Source: Streptomyces sp. NBC_00190 (GTDB lineage: Bacteria; Actinomycetota; Actinomycetes; Streptomycetales; Streptomycetaceae). From it: a stretch of DNA of 64,000 bases. The translations under genes were made by a program, and so were the position numbers. Position 1 is the stretch's first letter. The number at the start of each line of letters is the position of its first letter. The notes beneath the pieces are model-generated. The model was given only the letters and a program-made list of their open reading frames with translations, was not told the origin of the DNA and did no database searches. Below, piece after piece: positions 50,187-59,115 of the stretch. The stretch lies in contig NZ_CP108131.1 in NCBI RefSeq assembly GCF_036203305.1, positions 3,534,001-3,598,000 of the forward strand. Reading direction: 5' to 3'.

Positions 50187-53100
50187 TCAGGAGGTGAAGT
50201 AGCCGTTCAGATCGGCGATCACATCGACGGAACCCGCGTTGTTGAAGAACGTCACCCGGCCGTCCACCACCGGCACGACCACCAGGTTGGAAACGGTCTG
50301 CCCGGACCTGAAGTTCAGGTTCGACACGTTGGGACGCGCGGTCCCGTGCGGGTGGACGATCAGGTGGCTGTCCTGGGTCGGACCGGTGACGGTGACGTTG
50401 AGCACCACCGCCTTCACCCCGTTGAGCGGAACGCCCTCGACCCCGGCGACCTGCAGACTGACGATCCCGCCCTGGCCCACGGCCCCGGCACGGGCGCCGG
50501 TCCCGTCACGGGTGTCGAGCAGCCGCACCGGCGAACCCGCCGAGAACGTCGACCCGTTCGCCGAGTAGTAACCCGTCACGTCGGCGATCAGGTCCACCGA
50601 GCCCGCGTTGTTGCGCAGGTCCACCATGCCGTTCACGACGGGCACCGTCACCAGGTTGGGCACGATCTGCCCGGCGGTGAAGTTGAGGTTGGAGACCTCC
50701 GGCGCCGCCTGCCCGTTCGGGTACACCGTCACGTGCCCGGCCTCCGTCGGGTTCACGGCCGTCACGTTCATCACGACCGCGGTGACCCCGTCCGCCGGGA
50801 CGCCCTTCACGCCGGCCACCTGAAGGGTCACCACACCGCCCGGACCGACCCGCGCCTTGTTCGCACCCGTGCCCTCACGGGTGTCCAGGAACCGGGCCGG
50901 AGTGATCGGCGTCAGCGCGGAACCGGTGTCCGCCTTGTCGGTGTAGTAGCCGGTGACGTCGGCGATCAGGTCGACCGAACCGGCGTTGTTGCGCAGGTCC
51001 ACCTTCCCGTTCAGCACCGGAACCGTCACCAGGTTCGGCACGATCTGCCCGGCCGCGAAGTTCAGGTTCGACACCGCGGGCTTCGGCTGCCCGTTCGGGT
51101 ACACCATCACGTGCCCCGCCTCGGTCGGGTCGACGGCCGTCACGTTCATCACGACCGCGGTCACCCCGCTCGCCGGAACGCCCTTCACACCCGCAACCTG
51201 CAGCGTGACCACACCACCCGGACCGACCCTCGTCTTCGTCGCCCCGGTGCCGTCGCGCGTGTCCAGGAACCGCGAGGGCGTGATCGGCACGAACCGGCTC
51301 TTCGCCGGGGCTCCGGCCGCCGTCACCGTGTACGCCTTGGCGAGCCTGTGCCCGAGGACGGGACTCACGTCGTACTGGCCCGGCGCCAGGCCGGTCGTGT
51401 CCACCAGGACCTTGAGCCAGGTCCCGTCAGGGCTCACGGAGAGCGACCTCATGAACGGACCCGTGCCGTAAGGGGTATCGCTGGGCGTGAGCATCAGCTC
51501 CATGCCGAGGGTGAGGTCCACCCCGTGGATGACCGCCTGGTTCCACGTCCCGGCCGGGCCGGTCGCCGGGCTGATCCCGGACACCCATGGGGAAGGCTGC
51601 TGCCCGGTGCACGTCGTGACGCAGGATCCCCGCATCGTGTACTCGACCGGTACGACCGTCTTGGCGGCGCTCAGCATCAGGACGGCCTGGCCGGCCTCGG
51701 CGTCGCTCGCGGCGGAGCAACGGCTGCCGAAACCGCCGTCGCACCGGTAGCCGGAATCGGAGCCGGAGCCTTCCCACTTGCGGCCGCTCAGCAGGCTCAG
51801 TTCAGGAGTCGCGTAGCTGCTGGTGTCGTTGGAGATGCTCTGCCCGCTGACGGCGAAGCTCTGCGAGGGCTTCATGTCGACGACCGCGCAGTACGCGGTG
51901 GAGGACTCGGTGAGTACCCCGCTGCGGGCCGGGAAGCCTTCGACCGAGATCCGGTTCGCGGTGCACTCCGGCGCCCAGCCCGCGGACGTGCCGACCTTCC
52001 AGGTGTCCACATCGGCGTGGACCGGCTTGCCCTGGAAGCCCGTGGTGTGCACGAGCACGACGTACGACGTGGAGCCGGTGACCCGGCAGGACACGGTGTA
52101 CTGCCGGCACAGGTGCTTGCCGCCTGCGTCGACCACTTGCAACGTCGCCGAGGGGTCGTCCTTCCCCCCGGCGGTCCGGGCGCTCAGCCAGAACTTGTCC
52201 GTGGCGGCGCCGCTCACCCGCAGGCAGCGGGCGTCGAGAGCGGAGGTCAGGTCGAAGGGCGTGGACCGGCCGCCGACCGTCGTCGAAGCCGGCGCGGGGC
52301 ACTTCGCCGTCCCCGAGATGTCACGCCGGGCCAGCTTGTGGGTGTCCGCGGCCTGCCCGACCAGCATGACGGTGTACGGGGCGCCGGGCGTGAGGGAGCA
52401 CGTGAGGACCGCGCTGCCGCCGCACGCGACGTCGCCCGCGGCGTCGGCCACGTAGAAGGTCGCCCACTCCCGGTTCGAGGGCGCGGAGTAGTGCAGCATC
52501 TCGGCGGCGGAGTGCTTGTCGGCCGGCAGGCTCAGGCAGGCCTGCAGCCTGTCCGAGGTCAGCGCCGCCTCCACTCCCACCGATCCGTCGAAACCGGTCT
52601 GCGGCCAGGCCGCGCACCCCGCGGCCTCGCCGGTCCGGTGGATCGCCAGCCCGTACACCTGTGACGGCGTGCCGGTCAGGACGGCCCGGAACGGAGCGGT
52701 GCCGGTCAGCTTGCAGACCGGGAGGTACCCGGAGTACTCGCACTGCTTGACGCCGGACGCGTCGTACACCACGGCATCGGCGCCCTTGCCGCCGGCGGGC
52801 GTCCGGTTGAGCAGGTACACGCCCTTGCCGGTGGCGGTCGGCAGCGTCAGGCACAGCTGCTGCCCGGGGCCGCCGAAGGTGCCGGTCACCGGGCCGGCCA
52901 CCAGCCCGTTGTCGTGGGTCGCGGTGCAGCCCCGGGTCTCCTTGGCGGAGTGGAAGGCCATGCCGTACGCACCGGCGGCGGGGGTCTTGGGATCGACCGC
53001 CCAGGTGTAGTCGCCGGCCGTCAGCTCGCAGCCGCCGAACGCGCACTCACGCGCGGTCGCGGCGCCGTCCGCCGTGAACAGCGTCCCGGAGGGAGCCGCG

Positions 53101-54170
53101 GCGGAGGCGACCGGGCCGAAGGCGTGCCAGGCGGACTGGGAAGCCCGCAGCGTGCGGCAGCGAACCGTGGAGCTCAGGTCCGGGGAGAGTCCGAACGCCT
53201 GCGGCTCCACCAGCACGCAGCCCTCCGGCTTGGAGAGCCGCGCCAGGGTGAGGTCGTAGGCCTGGCTCGCACCTTCGGGCCGCACCGTCATCACCCGGAA
53301 CGGCGCGGTCCCGGTGAGCTTGCAGTCGAGCGGGACGCCCTCGGTGTCCGACCAGACCCGCGTGGTGACGCAGAGCTGCTTGCCGGTGGCGTCGTAGACG
53401 CTCTGCAGCATGTCCTTCGAGGACGTGTAGCCGCGGAGCACGTCGTTCGCGGCCAGGTCCAGCGTGTAGCAGTCACCCGCCGAGCCGGCCGGCAGCGAGC
53501 CCTGGAACACCGTGGGGGCGCCGAGCCTGCGGTCGGCGGGAGCGACCTCCTTGCAGGTGGTGGAGGAGAGCAGCGGCAGGTACGAGACCCAGATCTGGGT
53601 CTGCGAGCCGGTGCCGTTCTCGGCCTTCACCGTGTAGGTGCCCGCCTGAGTGGCGGGGCAGCGGACCGCTCCGAACGCGTAGTCGCCCGCACCCAGTACG
53701 TGCTCGCACGTCACCGTGGTGCCACTGGGCGACATCAGCTTGGGCCGGATGATCCCCGGCGATGAGACGAGCTGGAGCACGACCACGTCCGGTCGCGACA
53801 GCGCGATCTGGAAGGACCCCGTCGCGTTCGGCTCCACCGAGCAGTTGACCACCGTGCTCGGCTGGAGCGCCGCCGGGCAGGCACCTGCCGTGACGCCCTG
53901 CGGGAGCGACCGCACGGCGGCCTCGTGGGCGGCCGCCGGATCCGCCTTCGGCGCGGCGGCCTTGGGCCCCGGCCCCGCGGTGCCGGCGGCACCGGCGCCC
54001 GTGCCGGGCTGCGGTGAAGCGGTGGCCGCGGGCGGCTGCGCCGCGGCAGCGGCACCCGTCTGACCGGTGAACGACCCCAGCACGCCGAGCAGCAGGGCTC
54101 CGGAAGCAAGTGCGGCCCTGCCCCGCCCCGGTCTCTTGCGCACTCTTCTGCCCAGTGGCAGCAATCTCAT
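50187..54170 (-). CDS. 1327-aa secreted protein with C-terminal triple repeat
   Basis: The ATG at 54170 follows TGGGGGGTTC and opens a basic signal sequence (MRLLPLGRRVRKRPGRGRAA, then a hydrophobic core to about residue 40). A long Cys-rich region to about residue 870 consists of repeated beta-sheet modules with spaced cysteines. An IPT/TIG-like segment follows (SGISPATGPAGTWNQAVIHG). Three C-terminal repeats of about 120 residues each begin RFLDTRDGTG or RLLDTRDGTG and end in GYY or GYF, at about residues 957, 1085 and 1208. No LPXTG or membrane anchor is seen. It is probably a surface or matrix protein; function unknown. Confidence 0.8.
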   Translation of the reverse strand: MRLLPLGRRVRKRPGRGRAALASGALLLGVLGSFTGQTGAAAAAQPPAATASPQPGTGAGAAGTAGPGPKAAAPKADPAAAHEAAVRSLPQGVTAGACPAALQPSTVVNCSVEPNATGSFQIALSRPDVVVLQLVSSPGIIRPKLMSPSGTTVTCEHVLGAGDYAFGAVRCPATQAGTYTVKAENGTGSQTQIWVSYLPLLSSTTCKEVAPADRRLGAPTVFQGSLPAGSAGDCYTLDLAANDVLRGYTSSKDMLQSVYDATGKQLCVTTRVWSDTEGVPLDCKLTGTAPFRVMTVRPEGASQAYDLTLARLSKPEGCVLVEPQAFGLSPDLSSTVRCRTLRASQSAWHAFGPVASAAAPSGTLFTADGAATARECAFGGCELTAGDYTWAVDPKTPAAGAYGMAFHSAKETRGCTATHDNGLVAGPVTGTFGGPGQQLCLTLPTATGKGVYLLNRTPAGGKGADAVVYDASGVKQCEYSGYLPVCKLTGTAPFRAVLTGTPSQVYGLAIHRTGEAAGCAAWPQTGFDGSVGVEAALTSDRLQACLSLPADKHSAAEMLHYSAPSNREWATFYVADAAGDVACGGSAVLTCSLTPGAPYTVMLVGQAADTHKLARRDISGTAKCPAPASTTVGGRSTPFDLTSALDARCLRVSGAATDKFWLSARTAGGKDDPSATLQVVDAGGKHLCRQYTVSCRVTGSTSYVVLVHTTGFQGKPVHADVDTWKVGTSAGWAPECTANRISVEGFPARSGVLTESSTAYCAVVDMKPSQSFAVSGQSISNDTSSYATPELSLLSGRKWEGSGSDSGYRCDGGFGSRCSAASDAEAGQAVLMLSAAKTVVPVEYTMRGSCVTTCTGQQPSPWVSGISPATGPAGTWNQAVIHGVDLTLGMELMLTPSDTPYGTGPFMRSLSVSPDGTWLKVLVDTTGLAPGQYDVSPVLGHRLAKAYTVTAAGAPAKSRFVPITPSRFLDTRDGTGATKTRVGPGGVVTLQVAGVKGVPASGVTAVVMNVTAVDPTEAGHVMVYPNGQPKPAVSNLNFAAGQIVPNLVTVPVLNGKVDLRNNAGSVDLIADVTGYYTDKADTGSALTPITPARFLDTREGTGANKARVGPGGVVTLQVAGVKGVPADGVTAVVMNVTAVNPTEAGHVTVYPNGQAAPEVSNLNFTAGQIVPNLVTVPVVNGMVDLRNNAGSVDLIADVTGYYSANGSTFSAGSPVRLLDTRDGTGARAGAVGQGGIVSLQVAGVEGVPLNGVKAVVLNVTVTGPTQDSHLIVHPHGTARPNVSNLNFRSGQTVSNLVVVPVVDGRVTFFNNAGSVDVIADLNGYFTS
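50190..51300. repeat. Three tandem repeats of about 370 bp encoding RFLDTRDGTG modules
   Basis: The segments 50190-50545, 50546-50915 and 50935-51300 encode homologous modules. The middle and right-hand ones share long identical runs (such as DLIADVTGYY and GGVVTLQVAGVKGVPA coding DNA), so recombination could change copy number. Confidence 0.8.
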
Positions 54171-54379
54171 GAACCCCCCAGGTCCAGGCGAGCCCCGGCC
54201 CTGTGACCACCACAGGACGTACGGGCAGGCGGATCTTAACCGCCCAGGGGGCGCGTGGTCGGGTCGTCGCGCGCTCCACGCGTTCCGAGCGCCCCCGTTC
54301 GTGCCTTTCTGCTCCCCCTCGGGGCATGGCAACGTCGGCGCCCCCGGTGGGAGCCGGGGACCACAGGGGAGGAACTCAT

Positions 54380-54781
54380 ATGAACCGCAGCCTTCGACTC
54401 AAAGCCGTCCTGTCGGCCGCCGTGCTCGCGGCCACCGCACTGGTGCCGCTCGCGGCGACATCGGCGCAGGCCTGGCCCACCAGCGGAAGCGTCCGCCTGC
54501 AGGGCAAGATCGGCTGTAACTACGCGGCGTCCAACACGGTCAAGTGGGCGTGGGTCTCGGGCAGCAACGGGGAGAGCGGCTGGGCGGCGCTGGGATCGGG
54601 CGGCATGACCCGGCCCTACAGCTTCCAGTTCAACCGGGTGCCGACGTCCACCATGACGGTCACGGTGAAGTGGGGGTGCGCGACCGACGGCGAACACAGC
54701 ACCCAGTTCGGGCTGAACCGGCCCGCCACGGGAACGACCGCGACCCGCAACATCTGTTACTGGTCGCCCTGTTGGCTCTGA
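54380..54781 (+). CDS. Small secreted protein of unknown function
   Basis: The 133-aa product has a clear signal peptide (RLKAVLSAAVLAATALVPLAATSAQA, cut near residue 31) and a mature domain of about 100 residues rich in Trp, Tyr, Ser, Thr and Gly (WPTSGSVRLQGKIGCNYAAS). It has four cysteines and ends in NICYWSPCWL. It starts after GGGGAGGAACTCAT. It looks like a small, disulfide-stabilised beta protein; I do not recognise the family. Confidence 0.75.
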   Translation: MNRSLRLKAVLSAAVLAATALVPLAATSAQAWPTSGSVRLQGKIGCNYAASNTVKWAWVSGSNGESGWAALGSGGMTRPYSFQFNRVPTSTMTVTVKWGCATDGEHSTQFGLNRPATGTTATRNICYWSPCWL

Positions 54782-54812
54782 CGTCCGGCGCTGCCGCCGT
54801 AGGCTGCGGCGC

Positions 54813-55211
54813 ATGATCGATTCACATGCCCACATACGCGTCGCCCGGCCGTCCCTCGACCTCAAGGCCGCCGAGCGGTTCTACGTGGACGGGCTCGGAC
54901 TCGAAGTGCAGTGGCGCAGCGCCGTGAGCGAGCCCGGCGCGCACGACCTGTTGATGGTCGGGCCCGCCGGGGGCGCCTGGCACTTCGAGCTCACCCGGGA
55001 CCCGCGGAACCCGGTGCTCCCCACGCCCACCGTCGACGACCTGTTCGTCGTCTACCTCGGCGAGGAGCCCGACGAGGCCCTCGTACGGCGGCTCGTCGAG
55101 CACGGCGGGACGCGCGTGGCCGCCCACAACCCGTACTGGGACGAGTGGGGGGTCACCGTCGAGGACCCCGACGGCTACCGACTCGTGCTCTGCTCCCGCT
55201 CCTGGGGCTGA
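54813..55211 (+). CDS. VOC (glyoxalase/bleomycin resistance) family protein
   Basis: The 132-aa protein is a single vicinal-oxygen-chelate domain, with VARPSLDLKAAERFYVDGLGLEVQWRS in the first half and WGVTVEDPDGYRLVLCSRSWG in the second. VOC proteins are metal-dependent lyases, dioxygenases or antibiotic-binding proteins; candidate metal ligands include His7, His56-type residues and the Glu in VEDPDGY. The 3' end overlaps the convergent DUF4239 gene by 37 bp, which suggests both ends are real but interdependent. Confidence 0.85.
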   Translation: MIDSHAHIRVARPSLDLKAAERFYVDGLGLEVQWRSAVSEPGAHDLLMVGPAGGAWHFELTRDPRNPVLPTPTVDDLFVVYLGEEPDEALVRRLVEHGGTRVAAHNPYWDEWGVTVEDPDGYRLVLCSRSWG

Positions 55212-56002
55212 GGGGCAGCCCAGAACTGCGACAGGGCCGCCTCCTTGTAGGGCGCCGGGCTCACGCTCAGGTCTCCCGCGAAGGGGCGGTCCATCGCCAC
55301 CACCAGCAGCAGGCTGAAGCCGATCAGTCCCGCCACCGCCGACACGAACAGCAGCTGCATCTTCAGGCTGCGCAGCCCGAACAGGAACGTCAGCGGGAGG
55401 ATCACCAATGCCCCGCCGTACACGAGCACTTGCAGCAGGATCGGCAGTGAGCTCTCGGCCATCGTGATGCGGGCCCGGCGCTGCGCGGCGACGTCGTTGA
55501 GGTGGGTGACCGCTTCGGCGTAGAAGGTCTCGGCGCGGGTTCCGGCCGGCTCGTACGCCTGGAGGGCCCGGTAGAGGTCGTGCGTCTGCGGCGCGGTCGC
55601 CTCGTAGCTCGGCCGCCCGTCGCGCATCAGCGGCCATTGCACCTCGACGACGGCGTGCGAGTACGCGCCCACCGCTTGAAGCACCCGCGCGCGGTCGGCC
55701 GGCGGGAAGGTGTCGGCGCTGCGCACGACGAGGGCCAGGTCGGTGGCCTCGGTCGCGACGATGTTCTGGGTGTTCTCCAGCTGGGTCCAGAGGGTGACGA
55801 CGACGAAGGCGAGGATGATGCCGTAGATCGCGCCGAACATGCCGAGCGCGACTCCGACCATCTCGTTGTGCTCGCCCTTGGCGAGGTGCGGGAAGCGGCG
55901 GCGGGCGGCCAGGCTCCCGGCCGCGGCGAGGCCCGTGAGACCGCCGACGAGGAGGACGGCGATGACCAGTGTGCTGACGTGATTGAGCAACCAGAGGATC
56001 AT
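55175..56002 (-). CDS. DUF4239 membrane protein
   Basis: The 275-aa protein has helices near residues 7-30 and 47-70, then a soluble helical part with the DUF4239 pattern GEHNEMVGVALGMFGAIYGIILAFVVVTLWTQLE followed by ATEATDLALVVR, and two helices near residues 195-240. Function is unknown; the family is widespread in actinobacteria. The ATG at 56002 has a weak ribosome site. It converges on, and overlaps, the VOC gene. Confidence 0.8.
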   Translation of the reverse strand: MILWLLNHVSTLVIAVLLVGGLTGLAAAGSLAARRRFPHLAKGEHNEMVGVALGMFGAIYGIILAFVVVTLWTQLENTQNIVATEATDLALVVRSADTFPPADRARVLQAVGAYSHAVVEVQWPLMRDGRPSYEATAPQTHDLYRALQAYEPAGTRAETFYAEAVTHLNDVAAQRRARITMAESSLPILLQVLVYGGALVILPLTFLFGLRSLKMQLLFVSAVAGLIGFSLLLVVAMDRPFAGDLSVSPAPYKEAALSQFWAAPQPQEREQSTSR

Positions 56003-56103
56003 GCGCTGCTCAACGAGCGCCCCCACCCGAAAGCCCCGCCTCCTGGCCGCCGGCCCGGCGGTCACTCGCCGGGCCGGCCATGGGACTCCCGTACCGGCTG
56101 AGG

Positions 56104-56370
56104 TCAGCCGACCTTGGGGGTCTTGGGGAGCCCGGACAGGGCCGTACCGGCGCCCGCCGTGGCGGAGCCGGCCGCCGCGGTCGTCGCGCCCAACGCCAGC
56201 TTCGTGTCCTGGACGGTCTGGGCCGGGTGGTCGACGATCTCGCCGACGCGCTGGGCGACCGGGGGCCCCTGGACGGCGGGCTCGTCGGCGTGGGCGGCGA
56301 CGGGGGTGAGTGCGAGGGCGGCGCCGCCGGTGAGGACCAGGGCGGAAAGGGTGCGCTTCATGGCATTCAT
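56104..56370 (-). CDS. Small secreted Ala-rich protein
   Basis: The 88-aa product has a signal peptide (KRTLSALVLTGGAALALTPVAAHA) and an Ala/Thr/Pro/Gly-rich mature part (DEPAVQGPPVAQRVGEIVDHP, then TVQDTKLALGATTAAAGSA). A second ATG three codons downstream could be the start. Small secreted proteins of this kind are common next to membrane genes in streptomycetes; function unknown. Confidence 0.65.
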   Translation of the reverse strand: MNAMKRTLSALVLTGGAALALTPVAAHADEPAVQGPPVAQRVGEIVDHPAQTVQDTKLALGATTAAAGSATAGAGTALSGLPKTPKVG

Positions 56371-56482
56371 GCCCGGCCCAACGACCCCGCCGCACCTCGG
56401 GTCACCGCCCACCCCCACGTTGGAGTGAGCGGGCGGCCATCCACGGTCCGGGGATGGCTCGGCGGGTGGGGCGGGGGTGGAG

Positions 56483-58054
56483 TCAGTCCTCGACCACCAG
56501 GGCCGGGGTGGACTTCGTCAGGACCTCGCCGCGGAAGAAGGCCGGTCTGCGGCGTTCGGTGACGAACATGACGGCCAGGCCGAGGGCGAGCAGGCCGACG
56601 CCGATGACGAAGACGTTGCCGACGCCCAGGCCGGGGATCGTGGAGCCGGAGCCGTAGGAGGGGTCCCAGGCGTCGTACAGGGTCTTGGAGAAGACCGCGG
56701 CAAGCAGCAGGCCGCCCAGGACCGGGAAGACGCCCTTGAAGAACAGGTCGCGGACGCTGCGGCGCAGCTCGCCGCGGAAGTACCAGGCGCAGGCGAAGGC
56801 CGTCAGCGAGTAGTAGAAGCAGATCATCAGCCCGAGCGCGAAGATCGTGTCGGTCAGGACGTTCTCGCTGACCAGGGTCATCACGGTGTAGAAGGCGCCG
56901 GTGGCGATGCCCGCCACGACCGTGGCGCGGCCCGGGGTCTTGAAGCGCTCGTGGACCTTGGCGTACGAGGCCGGCAGCGCCTCGTAGGTCGACATGGCGA
57001 GGACCGTACGGGCCACCGGGATGAAGGTGGTCTGCAGGGAGGCGGCGGCCGAGGCGAGGACGGCGACGAAGAGCAGGATGCCGAGCAGCGGGCCCATGAC
57101 GGGACCGGCGAGGGCCGCGAAGACGTTGCCGGAGGTCTCCTCGTTGGCCAGGCCGAGGCCTTCGCCGCCCGCGCCGACGGCCATCTGGGCGGCGACGCCG
57201 GTGGCGAGGTAGGAGCCGACCAGGACGACCATCGCGATGAGCGAGGCGCGGCCGGGGGTCTTCGTGGAGCCGGTGGTCTCCTCGTTGGTGGCCAGGCACG
57301 CGTCCCAGCCCCAGTACATGAAGATCGAGAGCGAGAGTCCGGCGGTGAAGGCCGCCATGGACTCGACCGCGAAGGGGTTCATCCAGGACCAGGAGAAGTC
57401 CAGGCCGGTGTCGAAGGTGCCGGCGGAGGCCTTCCGGAAGGCCATCGCGACGAAGACGGCGAGGACCAGGAGTTGGAGCCCGACCAGCGCGTACTGGACT
57501 CCCTTGGTCGCCGTCATGCCGCGGTAGCTGATGGCGGTCGCGACGGCGATCAGGGTGAGGCAGGTGGCGATGTGGACGAGCTTGTTGTCGTCCAGGGCCG
57601 CGATCGACGGATCGCTCGTGATCTCGCCGGCCAGCAGCCAGAAGTAGGAGGTGGCGACGCCGGCCAGGTTGGAGAGCACGATGATCGTGGCGATCACCAG
57701 GCCCCAGCCGCACATCCAGCCGATCCGCGGGCCGAAGGCCTTGACGGTCCAGGTGAAGGAGGTGCCGCAGTCCGGCATGGCCTTGTTGAGCTCGCGGTAC
57801 GCGAAGGCGACCAGCAGCATCGGGAGGAAGCCGGCCAGGAACACCGCCGGCATCTGGACGCCGACCTCACCTGCCGTGGACCCGAGGGTCGAGGTCAGGC
57901 AGTAGACGGGGGCGACGGTGGAGATGCCGATGACGGCGCTGCCCACCAGCCCGACGGACCCCTTGCCGAGGCCCTTGCCGCGCACGTCTCCCCCGCCCTG
58001 GGCGACGCCGTTCACCGTGTCTGCGGCCCGGGGCCGAACGTCCAGCTGAGTCAT
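56483..58054 (-). CDS. APC-superfamily amino acid permease
   Basis: The 523-aa protein has about 12 to 14 membrane helices with the APC start GKGSVGLVGSAVIGISTVAPVYCLTSTLG and the following GTSFTWTVKAFGPRIGWMCGW, a pattern of cationic or neutral amino acid uptake. Helix 6-8 loops include YWGWDACLATNEETTGS. It should import an amino acid or polyamine with the proton gradient. A palindrome upstream may be a regulatory site. Confidence 0.9.
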   Translation of the reverse strand: MTQLDVRPRAADTVNGVAQGGGDVRGKGLGKGSVGLVGSAVIGISTVAPVYCLTSTLGSTAGEVGVQMPAVFLAGFLPMLLVAFAYRELNKAMPDCGTSFTWTVKAFGPRIGWMCGWGLVIATIIVLSNLAGVATSYFWLLAGEITSDPSIAALDDNKLVHIATCLTLIAVATAISYRGMTATKGVQYALVGLQLLVLAVFVAMAFRKASAGTFDTGLDFSWSWMNPFAVESMAAFTAGLSLSIFMYWGWDACLATNEETTGSTKTPGRASLIAMVVLVGSYLATGVAAQMAVGAGGEGLGLANEETSGNVFAALAGPVMGPLLGILLFVAVLASAAASLQTTFIPVARTVLAMSTYEALPASYAKVHERFKTPGRATVVAGIATGAFYTVMTLVSENVLTDTIFALGLMICFYYSLTAFACAWYFRGELRRSVRDLFFKGVFPVLGGLLLAAVFSKTLYDAWDPSYGSGSTIPGLGVGNVFVIGVGLLALGLAVMFVTERRRPAFFRGEVLTKSTPALVVED

Positions 58055-58100
58055 GGGTCAGGACGTTAGAGGGTGCGTTTTCCATATCCGGAAGTCTTAA

Positions 58101-58115
58101 GTCCGAATTTCGGAC
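58101..58115. promoter_or_regulatory. 15-bp palindrome GTCCGAA-T-TTCGGAC upstream of the permease gene
   Basis: A perfect 7-1-7 palindrome about 46 bp upstream of the permease start. The flanking TATCCGGAAG and AAGTCC add further TCCG-like half-sites, suggesting an Lrp/AsnC-type or similar regulator. This is inferred from the pattern only. Confidence 0.45.
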
Positions 58116-58338
58116 GGCCTGGGGCCCTTGGAAGCCGAGATCAAGACGGTTCACGAGAGCGCAATACAAGGCTCACGCGATACGTGCCCATGGATCGACA
58201 GGCGCCGAACATCTCGTTCCATGATGCGGAAACCGCAGCCGTGCCCCTTTTGCCCGCTTTCAAACTTTCCCCTGTGACCGCCGTCACCCGCGGCGGGTCG
58301 CTTGCTGTGGACATGATCATGAATCTAAAGTCCCAGCC

Positions 58339-59022
58339 GTGCGTAACAAGTCGATAGTCATCACGGCCACAGCCGTCACGGCCCTGCTCACCCTCACCGC
58401 CTGCGGAGGCAGCGGGAACCCTTCGCTCGGCGGCATCGGCGGGGATTCCGTCGCCGGCCCCGCCAACGGAGAGGGAGACGGCGGCCCCCACGAGGGCACC
58501 CTCGAGAACCCCACGAAGAACGGCGGCGTCAACGGCAACGCCCCCAAGAACGGGACGGCGTTCCAGAAGCTCCCCAAGGCGGCGACCATGGCCGCGGCCG
58601 CCCGCTTCGTCAACGGATTCACCCGCTGCGACCCGATCAAGCCCGTCACCTCGGGCAGCAACGGATCGAGCACGGGCCCGGACGAGAAGTTCATCAAGGC
58701 CGCCACCGTCACCGAGCACGGAACCTGCGGCAGCAGGGGCCGCACCTCGATCTACATGATCAAGGATCCGAAGGCCTTCCAGACCGCCTTCAAGGCCGAG
58801 ATCGCCGCGAAGGGGGGCGGCGGAAACCCCAACGGCGGCATCGTCATCGGACAGGACTTCGCCGTGGGATCCGAGAGCTCGGACGCCATGAGCTCCCTGC
58901 TGACCCCGCAGGCCGGACTCCTGATGCTCAACTGCCACCCGGAGTTCACCGCGCCGAGCGGCTACCGGAAGGAACCCGCCCTGGTGAAGGGCTGCGTCCT
59001 CACCGACTACTACGTGGACTGA
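58339..59022 (+). CDS. Secreted lipoprotein of unknown function
   Basis: The 227-aa protein has a lipoprotein signal sequence with the lipobox LTAC at residues 19-22, so Cys22 should be lipidated and the protein anchored on the outer face of the membrane. The mature part is Gly/Asn-rich to about residue 75, then a folded domain with cysteines near FTRCDPIKP, EHGTCGSRG, LNCHPEF and VKGCVL. The GTG start is unusual, but the signal sequence follows directly. No family recognised. Confidence 0.75.
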   Translation: MRNKSIVITATAVTALLTLTACGGSGNPSLGGIGGDSVAGPANGEGDGGPHEGTLENPTKNGGVNGNAPKNGTAFQKLPKAATMAAAARFVNGFTRCDPIKPVTSGSNGSSTGPDEKFIKAATVTEHGTCGSRGRTSIYMIKDPKAFQTAFKAEIAAKGGGGNPNGGIVIGQDFAVGSESSDAMSSLLTPQAGLLMLNCHPEFTAPSGYRKEPALVKGCVLTDYYVD

Positions 59023-59056
59023 GCGGGCGACCCGGCACGACCGGGCCCGCAGCGCA

Positions 59057-59103
59057 GCGGATGCCGCCCCGTCCGGGAGCCCCCGGACCGGGGCGGCATC
59101 CGC
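59057..59103. terminator. Hairpin terminator after the lipoprotein gene
   Basis: GCGGATGCCGCCCCGTCCGGG pairs with its near-complement across AGC, with a single bulged base. It precedes the AlkC-like gene start by 13 bp. Confidence 0.8.
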
Positions 59104-59115
59104 AAGACTGTCCCC

